Assembly: GCA_004000035.1 (NCBI GenBank)
Contig: RJAE01000002.1
Coordinates: forward strand, 372,001-436,000
Direction of reading: 5' to 3'
Origin: Arthrobacter sulfonylureivorans
GTDB taxonomy: Bacteria; Actinomycetota; Actinomycetes; Actinomycetales; Micrococcaceae
DNA: 64,000 bases
This document shows, one piece after another, positions 52,086 to 62,398 of this stretch (positions are counted from its first letter, which is position 1; the number at the start of each line of letters is the position of its first letter). The notes below the pieces were generated by a model that was not told the origin of the DNA, did not search any database, and saw nothing but the letters and a program-made list of their open reading frames with translations. The position numbers and the translations under genes are program-made.

Positions 52086-53228
52086 CTACAGCACGTCGGT
52101 GTCGCCGCTGGCTCTGAGGTGCTCCACGGCCGACTTCACCTTCTGCGCGTGTTCCTTGGTGGTCACCAGCAGCGCATCCGGGGTATCCACCACCACCACG
52201 TCGTCGATGCCGATCAGCGCAATCACCCGCTTGGTATCGGAAACCACGACGCCGGTGGCGGACTCCGCGAAGACCCTCGCCCCATCGCCGAGCACCGTCA
52301 GCCCGGACGTTTCGCTGGCGGTGTTCAGGCGCCCGATGGCGGCGAAGTCGCCCACGTCGTCCCAGGAGAAGGAACCGGGGATCATCGCCACGTCGCCTGC
52401 GGCCGCCGCGGGTTCGGCCACCGCGTAGTCGATGGCTGTCTTGGGCAGGCCGGGCCAGACCCGGCGCATCACCGCGCCGCGCTCCGGCGTGTCCCAGGCC
52501 TCGGCGATCTCCGTCAAGCCGGCAAAGAGTTCGGGTTCATTGGTTTCCAGATGCTTGAGCAGCAGGTCCACCGGCGCCACGAACATGCCCGCGTTCCACG
52601 AGTACTCCCCGGTCGCCAGGTAGCCGCGTGCCACCTGCTCGTCGGGCTTCTCCACGAACTCGGCCACCGCATGCGCGTTAGGAGCACCGGGCACCTGCAG
52701 CGCCCCGGCGGAGCGGATATAACCGAACCCGGTGGCCGGGTGGGTCGGCGTGATCCCGATCGTGACGATGTAGCCTTCGGCCGCGGTATGCACTGCCTCG
52801 CGCACCGCCTGCTGGAAATCTTCCGCAGGGGTAATCACCTGGTCGGCGGCGAACGAGCCCATGATGATCCGCGGATCGCGGCGGTGCAGGATCGCGGCGG
52901 CCAGGCCGATGGCCGCCGCCGAGTCCTTCGGTTCCGGCTCCAGCACGAGATTGGCATCCTCGAGCTCCGGCAACTGCGCGCAGACCGCCTGACGGTGCAG
53001 CTTGCCGGTGACTACCAGCGTCCGTCCGTGACACAACGGTTCCAGCCGTGCGTACGTGGCACGGATCAGTGTTGACCCGGAACCGGTCAGATCATGCAGG
53101 AATTTCGGTGCGGCCGCCCGCGACAGTGGCCACAGCCGCGTCCCGGTACCGCCGGCCGGGATCACCGCATAGAAACGATCCAGCACGGCATCGTCGGCCG
53201 CGGCCTGGCCTGATATTTGAGTCTTCAC
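52086..53228 (-). CDS. manC: mannose-1-phosphate guanylyltransferase
   Basis: The enzyme makes GDP-mannose from mannose-1-phosphate and GTP for glycan and lipid mannosylation. The nucleotidyltransferase motif AVIPAGGTGTRLWPLSR is near residue 20, and FVEKPD and GYIRSAGAL are in place. The 380 residues lack the C-terminal isomerase domain of bifunctional forms. GTG 53228 fits a TACCGT -10 seven bases upstream; GTG 53237 with GGGGG upstream is an alternative. Confidence 0.92.
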   Translation of the reverse strand: MKTQISGQAAADDAVLDRFYAVIPAGGTGTRLWPLSRAAAPKFLHDLTGSGSTLIRATYARLEPLCHGRTLVVTGKLHRQAVCAQLPELEDANLVLEPEPKDSAAAIGLAAAILHRRDPRIIMGSFAADQVITPAEDFQQAVREAVHTAAEGYIVTIGITPTHPATGFGYIRSAGALQVPGAPNAHAVAEFVEKPDEQVARGYLATGEYSWNAGMFVAPVDLLLKHLETNEPELFAGLTEIAEAWDTPERGAVMRRVWPGLPKTAIDYAVAEPAAAAGDVAMIPGSFSWDDVGDFAAIGRLNTASETSGLTVLGDGARVFAESATGVVVSDTKRVIALIGIDDVVVVDTPDALLVTTKEHAQKVKSAVEHLRASGDTDVL

Positions 53229-53235
53229 TCTCTCC

Positions 53236-53241
53236 ACGGTA
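53236..53241 (-). promoter_or_regulatory. -10 element (TACCGT) of manC
   Basis: On the minus strand TACCGT ends seven bases before GTG 53228; it overlaps the alternative GTG 53237. Confidence 0.4.
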
Positions 53242-53439
53242 ATCCCCCGAAATGGTGGACGCCTCCATCCCGGGGCTGATTTCGGGCGCGGTGGGCGGTG
53301 GATCGACACCGGGAAGATCGGAAATCCCCAATTAGGGCATGGTTTAGTTGCGTATACCGTCGAAATTCCGCGGATTGCCGCGGCGAGGCCGCCGTTTCCC
53401 CTTTTGCTGTTAAAAAGGTCACACCGGCTGGTTCCTAAA

Positions 53440-53468
53440 TTGAATAAGCCCTCAGCGAAGCCTAGATT
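53440..53468 (+). promoter_or_regulatory. promoter of sdhCDAB
   Basis: TTGAAT (53440-53445) and TAGATT (53463-53468) with a 17-base spacer form the best classical promoter in the window. The leader would be about 80 bases. The rest of the 328-bp divergent gap (53229-53556) holds no gene. Confidence 0.6.
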
Positions 53469-53556
53469 AGTGTTGAGCTACAGAGCGCTCTCGCACCGGC
53501 GTCAACTCTTGCGTGGAAGCCACGCTGCGCCTCTGCGATGCAGGGAGGGTAATTCA

Positions 53557-53952
53557 GTGTCGAAGACACCAGCAGGGACCTTATACCGCGGCCGTGAAGG
53601 CATGTGGTCTTGGGTAGGACACCGCATCACGGGCGTCTCCATCTTTTTCTTTCTCTTGGTACACGTACTTGACACCGCGTTGGTCCGGGTGTCGCCCGGC
53701 GCCTATGACGCTGTCATGGCCACGTACAAGAACCCGATCATGGCCGTCTTGGAAGCCGGGCTCGTGGCAGCCATCGTCTTCCATGCCTTCAACGGGCTGC
53801 GGATCATCCTTATTGACTTCTGGAAGAAGGGCCCGAAGAACCAGGCCAAGCTTCTGTGGGGCGTCGTCGGTCTCGCGGTCATCGTCATGATTCCGTTCCT
53901 CATCCGCCACCTCACGCTCGCTTTCACGTTCGCCTTCAACGGGGGTCAGTAA
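53557..53952 (+). CDS. sdhC: succinate dehydrogenase cytochrome b556 subunit
   Basis: A membrane anchor of 131 residues with three helices. The conserved opening TLYRGREGMWSWVGHRITGVSIFFFLLVHVLDTAL contains the arginine/serine quinone-site residues and candidate heme-ligand histidines. GTG 53557 follows GGGAGGG by seven bases; an upstream in-frame extension of 51 codons reads through the leader and is rejected. First gene of sdhCDAB, 3 bp before sdhD. Confidence 0.95.
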   Translation: MSKTPAGTLYRGREGMWSWVGHRITGVSIFFFLLVHVLDTALVRVSPGAYDAVMATYKNPIMAVLEAGLVAAIVFHAFNGLRIILIDFWKKGPKNQAKLLWGVVGLAVIVMIPFLIRHLTLAFTFAFNGGQ

Positions 53953-53955
53953 CTC

Positions 53956-54426
53956 ATGTCGGTCAACTCTGAAATCCAGACCCCCCGCAGCGCCCGCATT
54001 GCTCCCGAGTACACCCGCAACAAGGGGCGCAAGGGCAACTTCGAGATGTACGCCTGGCTGTTCATGCGGCTCTCCGGCCTCATCTTGGTTGTGCTCGTCT
54101 TCGGCCACTTGTTCGTCAACCTGATGCTGGGCGACGGCGTCCACGCCATTAACTTCGGCTTCGTGGCCGGCAAATGGGCCGACCCGTTCTGGCAGGTCTG
54201 GGACCTGGCCATGCTGTGGCTGGCCATGCTGCACGGCACCAATGGCGTCCGCACCATCATTGAGGACTACGCGGAGAAGGACAGCACCCGCTTCTGGTTC
54301 AAGATGGTCCTGTACGTGGCCTCTGCCGTCATCATCGTGCTCGGCACCCTGGTGATCTTCACCTTTGATCCGTGCCCGGCCAACGCCAGCGCCGAGCTGC
54401 TGCCGTCCTTCTGCCCGGCACCGTAA
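53956..54426 (+). CDS. sdhD: succinate dehydrogenase membrane anchor subunit
   Basis: A 156-residue anchor with three membrane helices after a basic N-terminal region of about 30 residues. FEMYAWLFMRLSGLILVVLVFGHLFVNLML and MLHGTNGVRTIIEDY are family features; the latter lies near the quinone site. It binds, with SdhC, the SdhAB dimer to the membrane. It begins 3 bp after sdhC. An 86-bp gap with a Shine-Dalgarno-like AGAAAGAG precedes sdhA. Confidence 0.93.
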   Translation: MSVNSEIQTPRSARIAPEYTRNKGRKGNFEMYAWLFMRLSGLILVVLVFGHLFVNLMLGDGVHAINFGFVAGKWADPFWQVWDLAMLWLAMLHGTNGVRTIIEDYAEKDSTRFWFKMVLYVASAVIIVLGTLVIFTFDPCPANASAELLPSFCPAP

Positions 54427-54512
54427 CCGGGCCCGCGTAGAACGCGGTCCCGCTGCCTCGCCGCGGGTTTGAAGCGGCGACAAACTTCAGTTCAACAGAA
54501 AGAGCATCCAGT

Positions 54513-56300
54513 ATGCAGGTCCATAAGTACGACGTCGTCATTGTCGGTGCAGGTGGCGCCGGAATGCGCGCGGCCATCGAATCCGGACAGCGCGCGCACA
54601 CGGCAGTACTGACCAAGCTGTACCCCACGCGTTCCCACACCGGCGCGGCCCAGGGCGGTATGTGTGCCGCATTGGCCAACGTCGAAGAGGACAACTGGGA
54701 GTGGCACACCTTTGACACCGTCAAGGGCGGCGACTATCTGGTGGACCAGGACGCCGCCGAAGTCATGGCCAAGGAAGCCATCGACGCCGTGCTGGACCTG
54801 GAAAAGATGGGCCTGCCGTTCAACCGCACCCCCGAAGGCAAGATTGATCAGCGCCGCTTCGGCGGGCATACCCGCGACCACGGCAAGGCGCCTGTGCGCC
54901 GCGCCTGCTACGCCGCGGACCGTACCGGCCACATGATCCTGCAGACCCTGTACCAAAACTGCGTCAAGCACAACGTGGAGTTCTACAACGAGTACTACGT
55001 GCTGGACCTGCTGATGGTGGAGGAAGACGCCGTCCGTGAGGACGGCACGCCGTACAAGCAGAAGCGCGCCGCCGGCGTCGTCAGCTACGATCTGGCCTCC
55101 GGCGAGATCCACGTCTTCCAGGCTAAGTCGATCGTCTTCGCCTCCGGCGGCGTGGGCAAGGTCTTCAAGACCACGTCCAACGCCCACACCCTCACCGGTG
55201 ACGGCATGGGCATCGCCTTCCGCCGCGGCCTGCCGCTGGAGGACATGGAGTTCGTCCAGTTCCATCCGACCGGCCTGGCCGGCCTGGGCATCCTGCTCTC
55301 CGAGGCCGCACGCGGCGAAGGCGGGATTCTCCGCAACGCGGATGGCGAACGCTTCATGGAGCGCTACGCCCCCACCATCAAGGACCTGGCACCTCGTGAC
55401 ATCGTGGCCCGTTCCATGGCCCTTGAGGTCCGCGAAGGCCGCGGCTGCGGTCCGAACAAGGACTACGTGCTGCTGGACCTGACCCACCTGGAGCCGGCAC
55501 ACATCGACGCCAAACTGCCGGACATCACCGAGTTTGCCCGCACGTACCTCGGCGTCGAGCCCTACACCGAACCGGTGCCGGTATTCCCCACGGCGCACTA
55601 CGCCATGGGCGGCATTCCGACCAATATCAAGGGCGAAGTCCTGCAGGACAACGACACCGTTGTTCCCGGCCTGTACGCCGCCGGCGAGGTTGCCTGCGTC
55701 TCCGTGCACGGCTCCAACCGCTTGGGCACCAACTCCCTGCTGGACATCAACGTCTTTGGCAAGCGCTCCGGCATCTACGCCGCCGAGTACGCCAAGACCA
55801 CCGACTTCGTCGAGCTGCCGGAAAACGCGGAAGCGTACACGATCGACATGATCGAGACGGTGCGCACCGCCAACGGCACGGAGCGGGTGGCCCAGATCCG
55901 CAAGGAACTGCAGGACACCATGGACGCCAACGTGCAGGTGTTCCGCGACGAGAGGTCGCTGACCGAGGCGCTGAACGTGATTGCCTCGCTGCGCGAGCGC
56001 TACAAGAACATCAGCGTCCAGGACAAGGGCAAGCGCTTCAACCTGGACCTGCTGGAGGCCGTAGAGCTCGGCTTCCTGCTGGACATGGCCCAGGTCATGA
56101 CCGTGGCAGCGCTGCACCGTAAGGAGTCCCGCGGCGGCCACTTCCGTGAGGACTTCCCGGAGCGCGACGATGAGAACTTCATGCTGCACTCCATGTCCTA
56201 CCTGGATCCCGAAGCTGTCACCGATCAGACGGCCGGCATCCGCATGGATACCAAGCCCGTGGTATTCACGCGCTACGAACCGATGGTGAGGAAGTACTAA
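54513..56300 (+). CDS. sdhA: succinate dehydrogenase flavoprotein subunit
   Basis: The catalytic subunit, 595 residues. FAD-binding VIVGAGGAGMRAAIESG near residue 9, the flavinylation histidine in RSHTGAAQGGM, the substrate motif QFHPTGL and active-site HGSNRLGTNSLLD are intact. It oxidises succinate to fumarate, which FumC then hydrates. Its stop overlaps the sdhB ATG by one base, so translation is coupled. Confidence 0.97.
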   Translation: MQVHKYDVVIVGAGGAGMRAAIESGQRAHTAVLTKLYPTRSHTGAAQGGMCAALANVEEDNWEWHTFDTVKGGDYLVDQDAAEVMAKEAIDAVLDLEKMGLPFNRTPEGKIDQRRFGGHTRDHGKAPVRRACYAADRTGHMILQTLYQNCVKHNVEFYNEYYVLDLLMVEEDAVREDGTPYKQKRAAGVVSYDLASGEIHVFQAKSIVFASGGVGKVFKTTSNAHTLTGDGMGIAFRRGLPLEDMEFVQFHPTGLAGLGILLSEAARGEGGILRNADGERFMERYAPTIKDLAPRDIVARSMALEVREGRGCGPNKDYVLLDLTHLEPAHIDAKLPDITEFARTYLGVEPYTEPVPVFPTAHYAMGGIPTNIKGEVLQDNDTVVPGLYAAGEVACVSVHGSNRLGTNSLLDINVFGKRSGIYAAEYAKTTDFVELPENAEAYTIDMIETVRTANGTERVAQIRKELQDTMDANVQVFRDERSLTEALNVIASLRERYKNISVQDKGKRFNLDLLEAVELGFLLDMAQVMTVAALHRKESRGGHFREDFPERDDENFMLHSMSYLDPEAVTDQTAGIRMDTKPVVFTRYEPMVRKY

Positions 56301-57088
56301 TGACCACCCCGACCGAAATTCCTGAAGGACCGTCAAAGGTCGAGCTGGCTCCCGGTGTCGGCGGCGGCGGCGAAATCCCCAGTTTCGACATCACCCTGAA
56401 GGTTCGCCGCTACGATCCCGAGGTTTCCGAGGAAGCCCGCTGGGACGAATTCAAACTCACCATGTACGGCACCGACCGTGTCCTCGACGCCCTGCACAAG
56501 GTCAAGTGGGAGCATGACGGTTCCGTTTCCTTCCGCCGCTCCTGCGCGCACGGCGTCTGCGGTTCCGATGCGATGCGCATCAACGGCCGCAACCGGCTGG
56601 CCTGCAAGACCCTGCTGAAGGATCTGGATACCTCCAAGCCCATCCTGGTGGAGCCGATCAAGGGCCTGCCGGTGGAGAAGGACCTGATCGTGGACATGGA
56701 GCCGTTCTTCCAGTCCTACCGCGAGATCATGCCGTTCCTGATCAACAGCGGCCATGCGCCGACCCGCGAGCGGCTGCAGTCGCAGGAGGACCGCGAGCGG
56801 TTCGATGACACCACCAAGTGCATCCTCTGCGCAGCCTGCACCTCCTCGTGCCCGGTGTTCTGGACCGACGGCCAGTACTTCGGTCCGGCCGCCATCGTGA
56901 ACGCGCACCGTTTCATCTTCGACTCGCGCGATGATGCCGGCGACATGCGCCTGGAGATCCTCAACGACAAGGAAGGCGTGTGGCGCTGCCGCACCACCTT
57001 CAACTGCACCGAGGCATGCCCCCGCGGCATCCAGGTGACCAAGGCCATCGCCGAGGTCAAGCAGGCCGTTCTGAGCCGCTCCATCTAG
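56300..57088 (+). CDS. sdhB: succinate dehydrogenase iron-sulfur subunit
   Basis: Electron transfer subunit, 262 residues. The [2Fe-2S] ligands lie in SCAHGVCGSDAM and the later cysteine of NRLACKTL. The [4Fe-4S] and [3Fe-4S] ligands lie in CILCAACTSSCPV and CTEACPRGI. An N-terminal Pro/Gly stretch of about 25 residues precedes the ferredoxin domain. It closes the operon, which ends in two strong hairpins. Confidence 0.97.
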   Translation: MTTPTEIPEGPSKVELAPGVGGGGEIPSFDITLKVRRYDPEVSEEARWDEFKLTMYGTDRVLDALHKVKWEHDGSVSFRRSCAHGVCGSDAMRINGRNRLACKTLLKDLDTSKPILVEPIKGLPVEKDLIVDMEPFFQSYREIMPFLINSGHAPTRERLQSQEDRERFDDTTKCILCAACTSSCPVFWTDGQYFGPAAIVNAHRFIFDSRDDAGDMRLEILNDKEGVWRCRTTFNCTEACPRGIQVTKAIAEVKQAVLSRSI

Positions 57089-57097
57089 CGTCGTACA

Positions 57098-57170
57098 GCA
57101 GTCCCGGGATTCCCCGGGACTGCCGCCGGTGGCGCCGATTCCGCCAAGGAGTCGGCGCCACCGGCGTTTA
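57098..57170 (+). terminator. tandem terminator hairpins after sdhB
   Basis: Hairpin 1 has an 11-bp stem (57098-57108 with 57113-57123). Hairpin 2 has a perfect 15-bp stem (57124-57138 with 57152-57166) followed by TTTA. They abut, and also face the convergent BrkB-type gene. Confidence 0.85.
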
Positions 57171-57227
57171 AGGCTCCGCCTAGCGCGTCCCGATGCCGTC
57201 AACGCCGCCTGGTGGCGGGGGCCAAAG

Positions 57228-58355
57228 TCAAAGAATGGCGGCGCCGTCGTTCCGCCGGTTCCCCTTCCCGGGCTTAGGTCGGCGAAGGAGCCACGCCCGC
57301 CGCCGCAACGACCGGTTGCCCCGGCCACCCGCCAGCGCATGCCTGGCCACCGCGTCCGCCTTACCGATGGCCCCCCACGCGGTGGCGACCATGTAGAGCT
57401 GGCTGAGCAGGTAGAACCATACGAACAGGCCAAGGACGACGGCGAAAGGCGCCAGCAGCCGGTTATTGCCTACATTGCCCAAGAGGACCGAGGAGAAGTA
57501 CCTGAGCACGGTACTTCCGGCGCCGGCGATCAGGGCGCACTGAAACATGACGGTTCGCGGCATCCGGATGCCTGACGCGACGCGGAACAGGACCACTGCC
57601 ACCGCCATGTCCAGCAGCAGCATGATCACGATTCCGCCAATGCGTGTCAGCGGCACTGCCGCACCGCCGTCGAATTGAAGCCAATCGACGATCAGGTCCA
57701 GGGCCGTATTGGCAACGACGGCGAGGGCCGTCGTCACGATTAAGGCCACGGCCAGGATCAGCAGCGTCCCCAAGTCCTTGAGCTTGACCAGGACGATGTT
57801 CCGCTTCAGCGGCGGCAGGTCAAAGATGCCGCGCATTCCCGTGCGCAGCCCGGCGATCCAACCCAGCGAGGTCCAGATCATCACCACCGTGGAAATGACC
57901 AAGCTGACGCCGAATGCCCTGCCCTGCGAGAACAGCTGCTGCGGTGTGACCAGGCCCCCACCGGGTTCACCGGTGGTGTTGATCAGTCCCGGCGTGGTCT
58001 CGTCCACTACCCGAATGATGGCCAGTTGCAATTCACGGTTGCCGGAGACCACTAGGCCGAAAATGGAAAACCCGGCAAGCAGCATCGCTGCCACGGAGAA
58101 GAACAAGTTGTAGGCGCAGCCGGCGGCCAACAGCGGCCCATGCCTCAGTCCGTAGAGATTGAAGACCCGCATCAGGCGCCAGGAGTTGAGCTGCGCCAGC
58201 CGGTACTGGGCGCTGGCCAGCAGGCCCTTCCACCTGCCGCCTTCGCGCTTGGCCCTGCCAGCGTCCCGCCGCAGCCTTAACGCGGCAAGGACCATTTGCT
58301 GCCGTTGCAGCGGATCCGGCCTGCCCTCAGCCTTCTCCTCCGGTTTCGGCGCCAA
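57228..58355 (-). CDS. YihY/BrkB family membrane protein
   Basis: This 375-residue protein has about six membrane segments (residues 80-335) and basic soluble ends. YNLFFSVAAMLLAGFSIFGL and GLFVWFYLLSQLYMVATAWGA are family hallmarks. It was long misannotated as ribonuclease BN; the real function is unknown, possibly envelope maintenance. The TTG start at 58355 lies inside the end of the upstream ligase-like gene (stop at 58327), and its Shine-Dalgarno is weak, so the N-terminus is uncertain. Confidence 0.88.
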   Translation of the reverse strand: MAPKPEEKAEGRPDPLQRQQMVLAALRLRRDAGRAKREGGRWKGLLASAQYRLAQLNSWRLMRVFNLYGLRHGPLLAAGCAYNLFFSVAAMLLAGFSIFGLVVSGNRELQLAIIRVVDETTPGLINTTGEPGGGLVTPQQLFSQGRAFGVSLVISTVVMIWTSLGWIAGLRTGMRGIFDLPPLKRNIVLVKLKDLGTLLILAVALIVTTALAVVANTALDLIVDWLQFDGGAAVPLTRIGGIVIMLLLDMAVAVVLFRVASGIRMPRTVMFQCALIAGAGSTVLRYFSSVLLGNVGNNRLLAPFAVVLGLFVWFYLLSQLYMVATAWGAIGKADAVARHALAGGRGNRSLRRRAWLLRRPKPGKGNRRNDGAAIL

Positions 58356-58926
58356 AGGTCAACTCTTCCCGTAGTTTCCACACACCCGTCGCATCGTGCT
58401 CGTAGAGGCCCATGCTACTGACGAGGAAGGCGGCGTCATAGCCGGCGAGCTTGCTCTCGGCCGAATCCATGCTGGCTTCGCTGACATCGTGGGCCACCGT
58501 CACATGCGGGTGGAAGTCGAACTCGAGATCGTGTTCCAGCGGCCCCGACTGCAGCTTCCGGTGCAGCTCAACGCAATCGTCGAATCCGTCCCGGACGCCC
58601 AGGTAGACCACGGGCGAGACCGGACGGAAGCTGCCCGTTCCGCACATGGCCAGCGTGAACGGGGCCTGCTTGCGGGCAACCGAGCGGACGTGGTCGGTGG
58701 CCTCGTCCCAGTCGTGCACCGGGGTGGTGGTGACCAGCGTGATGTGCGGCGGTATCACCGCGGCCAAGGGGTCACCGAAGGACGCGCGCCAGTCGCGCAG
58801 CTCGCTGGCCATGGGCTCGGGGATTCCGATGACCACTCCGACGCTTCCGACCGCAGGCTGGGCACCCGGGTCAGAACCGCCGTCGTGCTCCACACGGGCG
58901 ATGCTGTCCTGGTCCTGCTGGCTCAT
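58327..58926 (-). CDS. 2'-5' RNA ligase family (2H phosphoesterase) protein
   Basis: Both catalytic HxT motifs are visible: PPHITLVTT near residue 62 and FHPHVTVAHD near residue 138. These define the two-histidine phosphoesterase fold. The biological substrate (RNA 2'-phosphate or cyclic phosphodiester) is unknown. At 199 residues it is of usual length. It starts two bases after trpS on the same strand, so it is cotranscribed with a translation gene. Confidence 0.9.
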   Translation of the reverse strand: MSQQDQDSIARVEHDGGSDPGAQPAVGSVGVVIGIPEPMASELRDWRASFGDPLAAVIPPHITLVTTTPVHDWDEATDHVRSVARKQAPFTLAMCGTGSFRPVSPVVYLGVRDGFDDCVELHRKLQSGPLEHDLEFDFHPHVTVAHDVSEASMDSAESKLAGYDAAFLVSSMGLYEHDATGVWKLREELTFGAETGGEG

Positions 58927-58928
58927 GG

Positions 58929-60904
<1,976 letters not shown>

Positions 60905-60910
60905 CCGACT

Positions 60911-60916
60911 ACCTTA
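60911..60916 (-). promoter_or_regulatory. -10 element (TAAGGT) of xthA
   Basis: On the minus strand TAAGGT ends six bases before GTG 60904. Confidence 0.5.
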
Positions 60917-60930
60917 CCCAACCCTTCCGT

Positions 60931-61461
60931 TCAGCTGACAACCGTGCCGCTGACCGTTCCGCCGTCCTCTTCCTTGTGGATCATGCCTCTGCCGTTGTGG
61001 GCGGTGATCTCCACCGTTTCCAGCGCCCGATCCACCATGCCTTCATCCTTGCCGCGGTAGTCGCGGATCACCTTGGCCTGGACCTGGATGATCTTGAAGC
61101 TGTGGTCCAGCTTTTCGTCCCGCACGGCGTTGGCGCGCGAGACTTGTTCATCGATGACGGCGGTGCCGCCGCCGGGAGCAGGGTTAGTGCGCCCGGCGTA
61201 GTCGGCCTGCACGCTGGCCAGCTTCTCTTTGGCCTTGCGGGTGGCCCCGCGGACGCTGAAGACCACAAACGCGGCCAGGACCAGCCAGGCCAGCGAGACC
61301 GCGACGACGATCCAGCCGATGACGTCGTTTTCGTTGGCGGCGAAGATGACTGCCACCAGGAAGACCAGCACCAGCACGGCCAGGCTGATGTTGCCGGCTT
61401 TGAGCGGCATCTGCCGGGCTGCGGACGAAACGGAAGAAGACTCGGGGCCAAGAGATCGCAT
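60931..61461 (-). CDS. small two-helix membrane protein, 176 aa
   Basis: I do not recognise a domain. Two adjacent membrane helices (about residues 23-42 and 47-70) are followed by a soluble helical region (AKEKLASVQADYAG, VSRANAVRDEKLDHSFKIIQVQAKVIRDYRG) likely to form a coiled coil. The product is probably a membrane-anchored protein with a cytoplasmic coiled-coil tail. It starts with ATG; a GAGAAT hexamer six bases upstream is a weak -10. Codon composition is like the neighbours. Confidence 0.7.
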   Translation of the reverse strand: MRSLGPESSSVSSAARQMPLKAGNISLAVLVLVFLVAVIFAANENDVIGWIVVAVSLAWLVLAAFVVFSVRGATRKAKEKLASVQADYAGRTNPAPGGGTAVIDEQVSRANAVRDEKLDHSFKIIQVQAKVIRDYRGKDEGMVDRALETVEITAHNGRGMIHKEEDGGTVSGTVVS

Positions 61462-61564
61462 GGGCCTATTCTCTCAAATCCGCGCGCCCGCGTGCGCCGA
61501 CTCCGCCCACAGCGTGACGCGCCGGACGCCACGGGCCGATCGGGTGCCCGCTCCCGCCTCCATC

Positions 61565-62398
61565 TCAGTTCAGGAAGAGCTTGCGCAGCCGGCCGGTACT
61601 CAGGATCAGCCCCAGCACGATCATGACCAGGAAGTACAGCAGATGGACCAGGATGGCGCCGGTGAAGATGCCGGCACTGAGCTGGCGCAGCATTTCCACT
61701 CCGTGCCAGAGGGGCAGGGCCTGGATCAGCCACTGGATCGGTTCGGGGTAGACGCTGAGCGGATAGAACGTCGCGGAGAACAGGAACATCGGCAGCATGA
61801 TGAAGTTGATCCAGTCCATTTGCTGGAAGGTCTTCATATAGCTGGTGATCGCCATGCCGAAGGACGCGAAGCCGAAAGCCACCACCACGGCGGCGGGAAT
61901 CATCAACAGCGCCCACGGGGAGGTGATCAGGCCCATCGCACCCATCACCGCGGTGAACCCCGTGGCGTAGAGCGCACCGCGCAACAGTGCCAGCAGGATC
62001 TCGCCCAGCGCCACGTCCAGCGGCCCCAGCGACGTGTACAACATCCCCTCGTAGAGCTTGGCGAAATGCAGCTTGAAGAAGACGTTCCAGGTGGAGTCGT
62101 ACACGGCACCGTTCATCGCAGAGACGGCCAGCAGCGCCGGGGCGATGTAGTTCGCGTAGCCAATTTCCGCCCCGCCGGGGCCGGTGACGGTGCCGATCAG
62201 CGAGCCCAGGCCAATACCCATGGCCACCAGATAGAGGACCGGCTCCACGAATCCGCTGACCATGATCGCCCAGTTGGTGCCCCAGGTAGCCTTCACACCA
62301 CGGGAGAAGACCGCGCGGACATTGCCGGCGTAGAGCGAACCGAGCGGGCGGCGGGACGGTTCCAGCCGCAACTGCTGGGAAACAATGTGCTGGCTCAT
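61565..62398 (-). CDS. ABC-2 type exporter permease
   Basis: This 277-residue permease has six membrane segments of the ABC-2/NodJ-DrrB family. The motif FGFASFGMAITSYMKTFQQMDWINFIMLPMFLFSATFYPL is typical. ATG 62398 overlaps the stop of the second permease gene by 4 bp; a longer in-frame extension lies entirely inside that gene and is rejected. It works with the permease and ATPase that follow upstream on this strand. Cargo may be a drug, lipid or polysaccharide. Confidence 0.9.
   Translation of the reverse strand: MSQHIVSQQLRLEPSRRPLGSLYAGNVRAVFSRGVKATWGTNWAIMVSGFVEPVLYLVAMGIGLGSLIGTVTGPGGAEIGYANYIAPALLAVSAMNGAVYDSTWNVFFKLHFAKLYEGMLYTSLGPLDVALGEILLALLRGALYATGFTAVMGAMGLITSPWALLMIPAAVVVAFGFASFGMAITSYMKTFQQMDWINFIMLPMFLFSATFYPLSVYPEPIQWLIQALPLWHGVEMLRQLSAGIFTGAILVHLLYFLVMIVLGLILSTGRLRKLFLN

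Noticed and set aside
53404-53556. Upstream in-frame extension of sdhC
   Set aside because: It covers the promoter and leader. GTG 53557 has a strong GGGAGGG site and matches the usual SdhC N-terminus.
54492-56336. Open frame of about 614 codons antisense to sdhA
   Set aside because: The plus strand encodes a complete SdhA with all catalytic motifs; the antisense product has no domain features.
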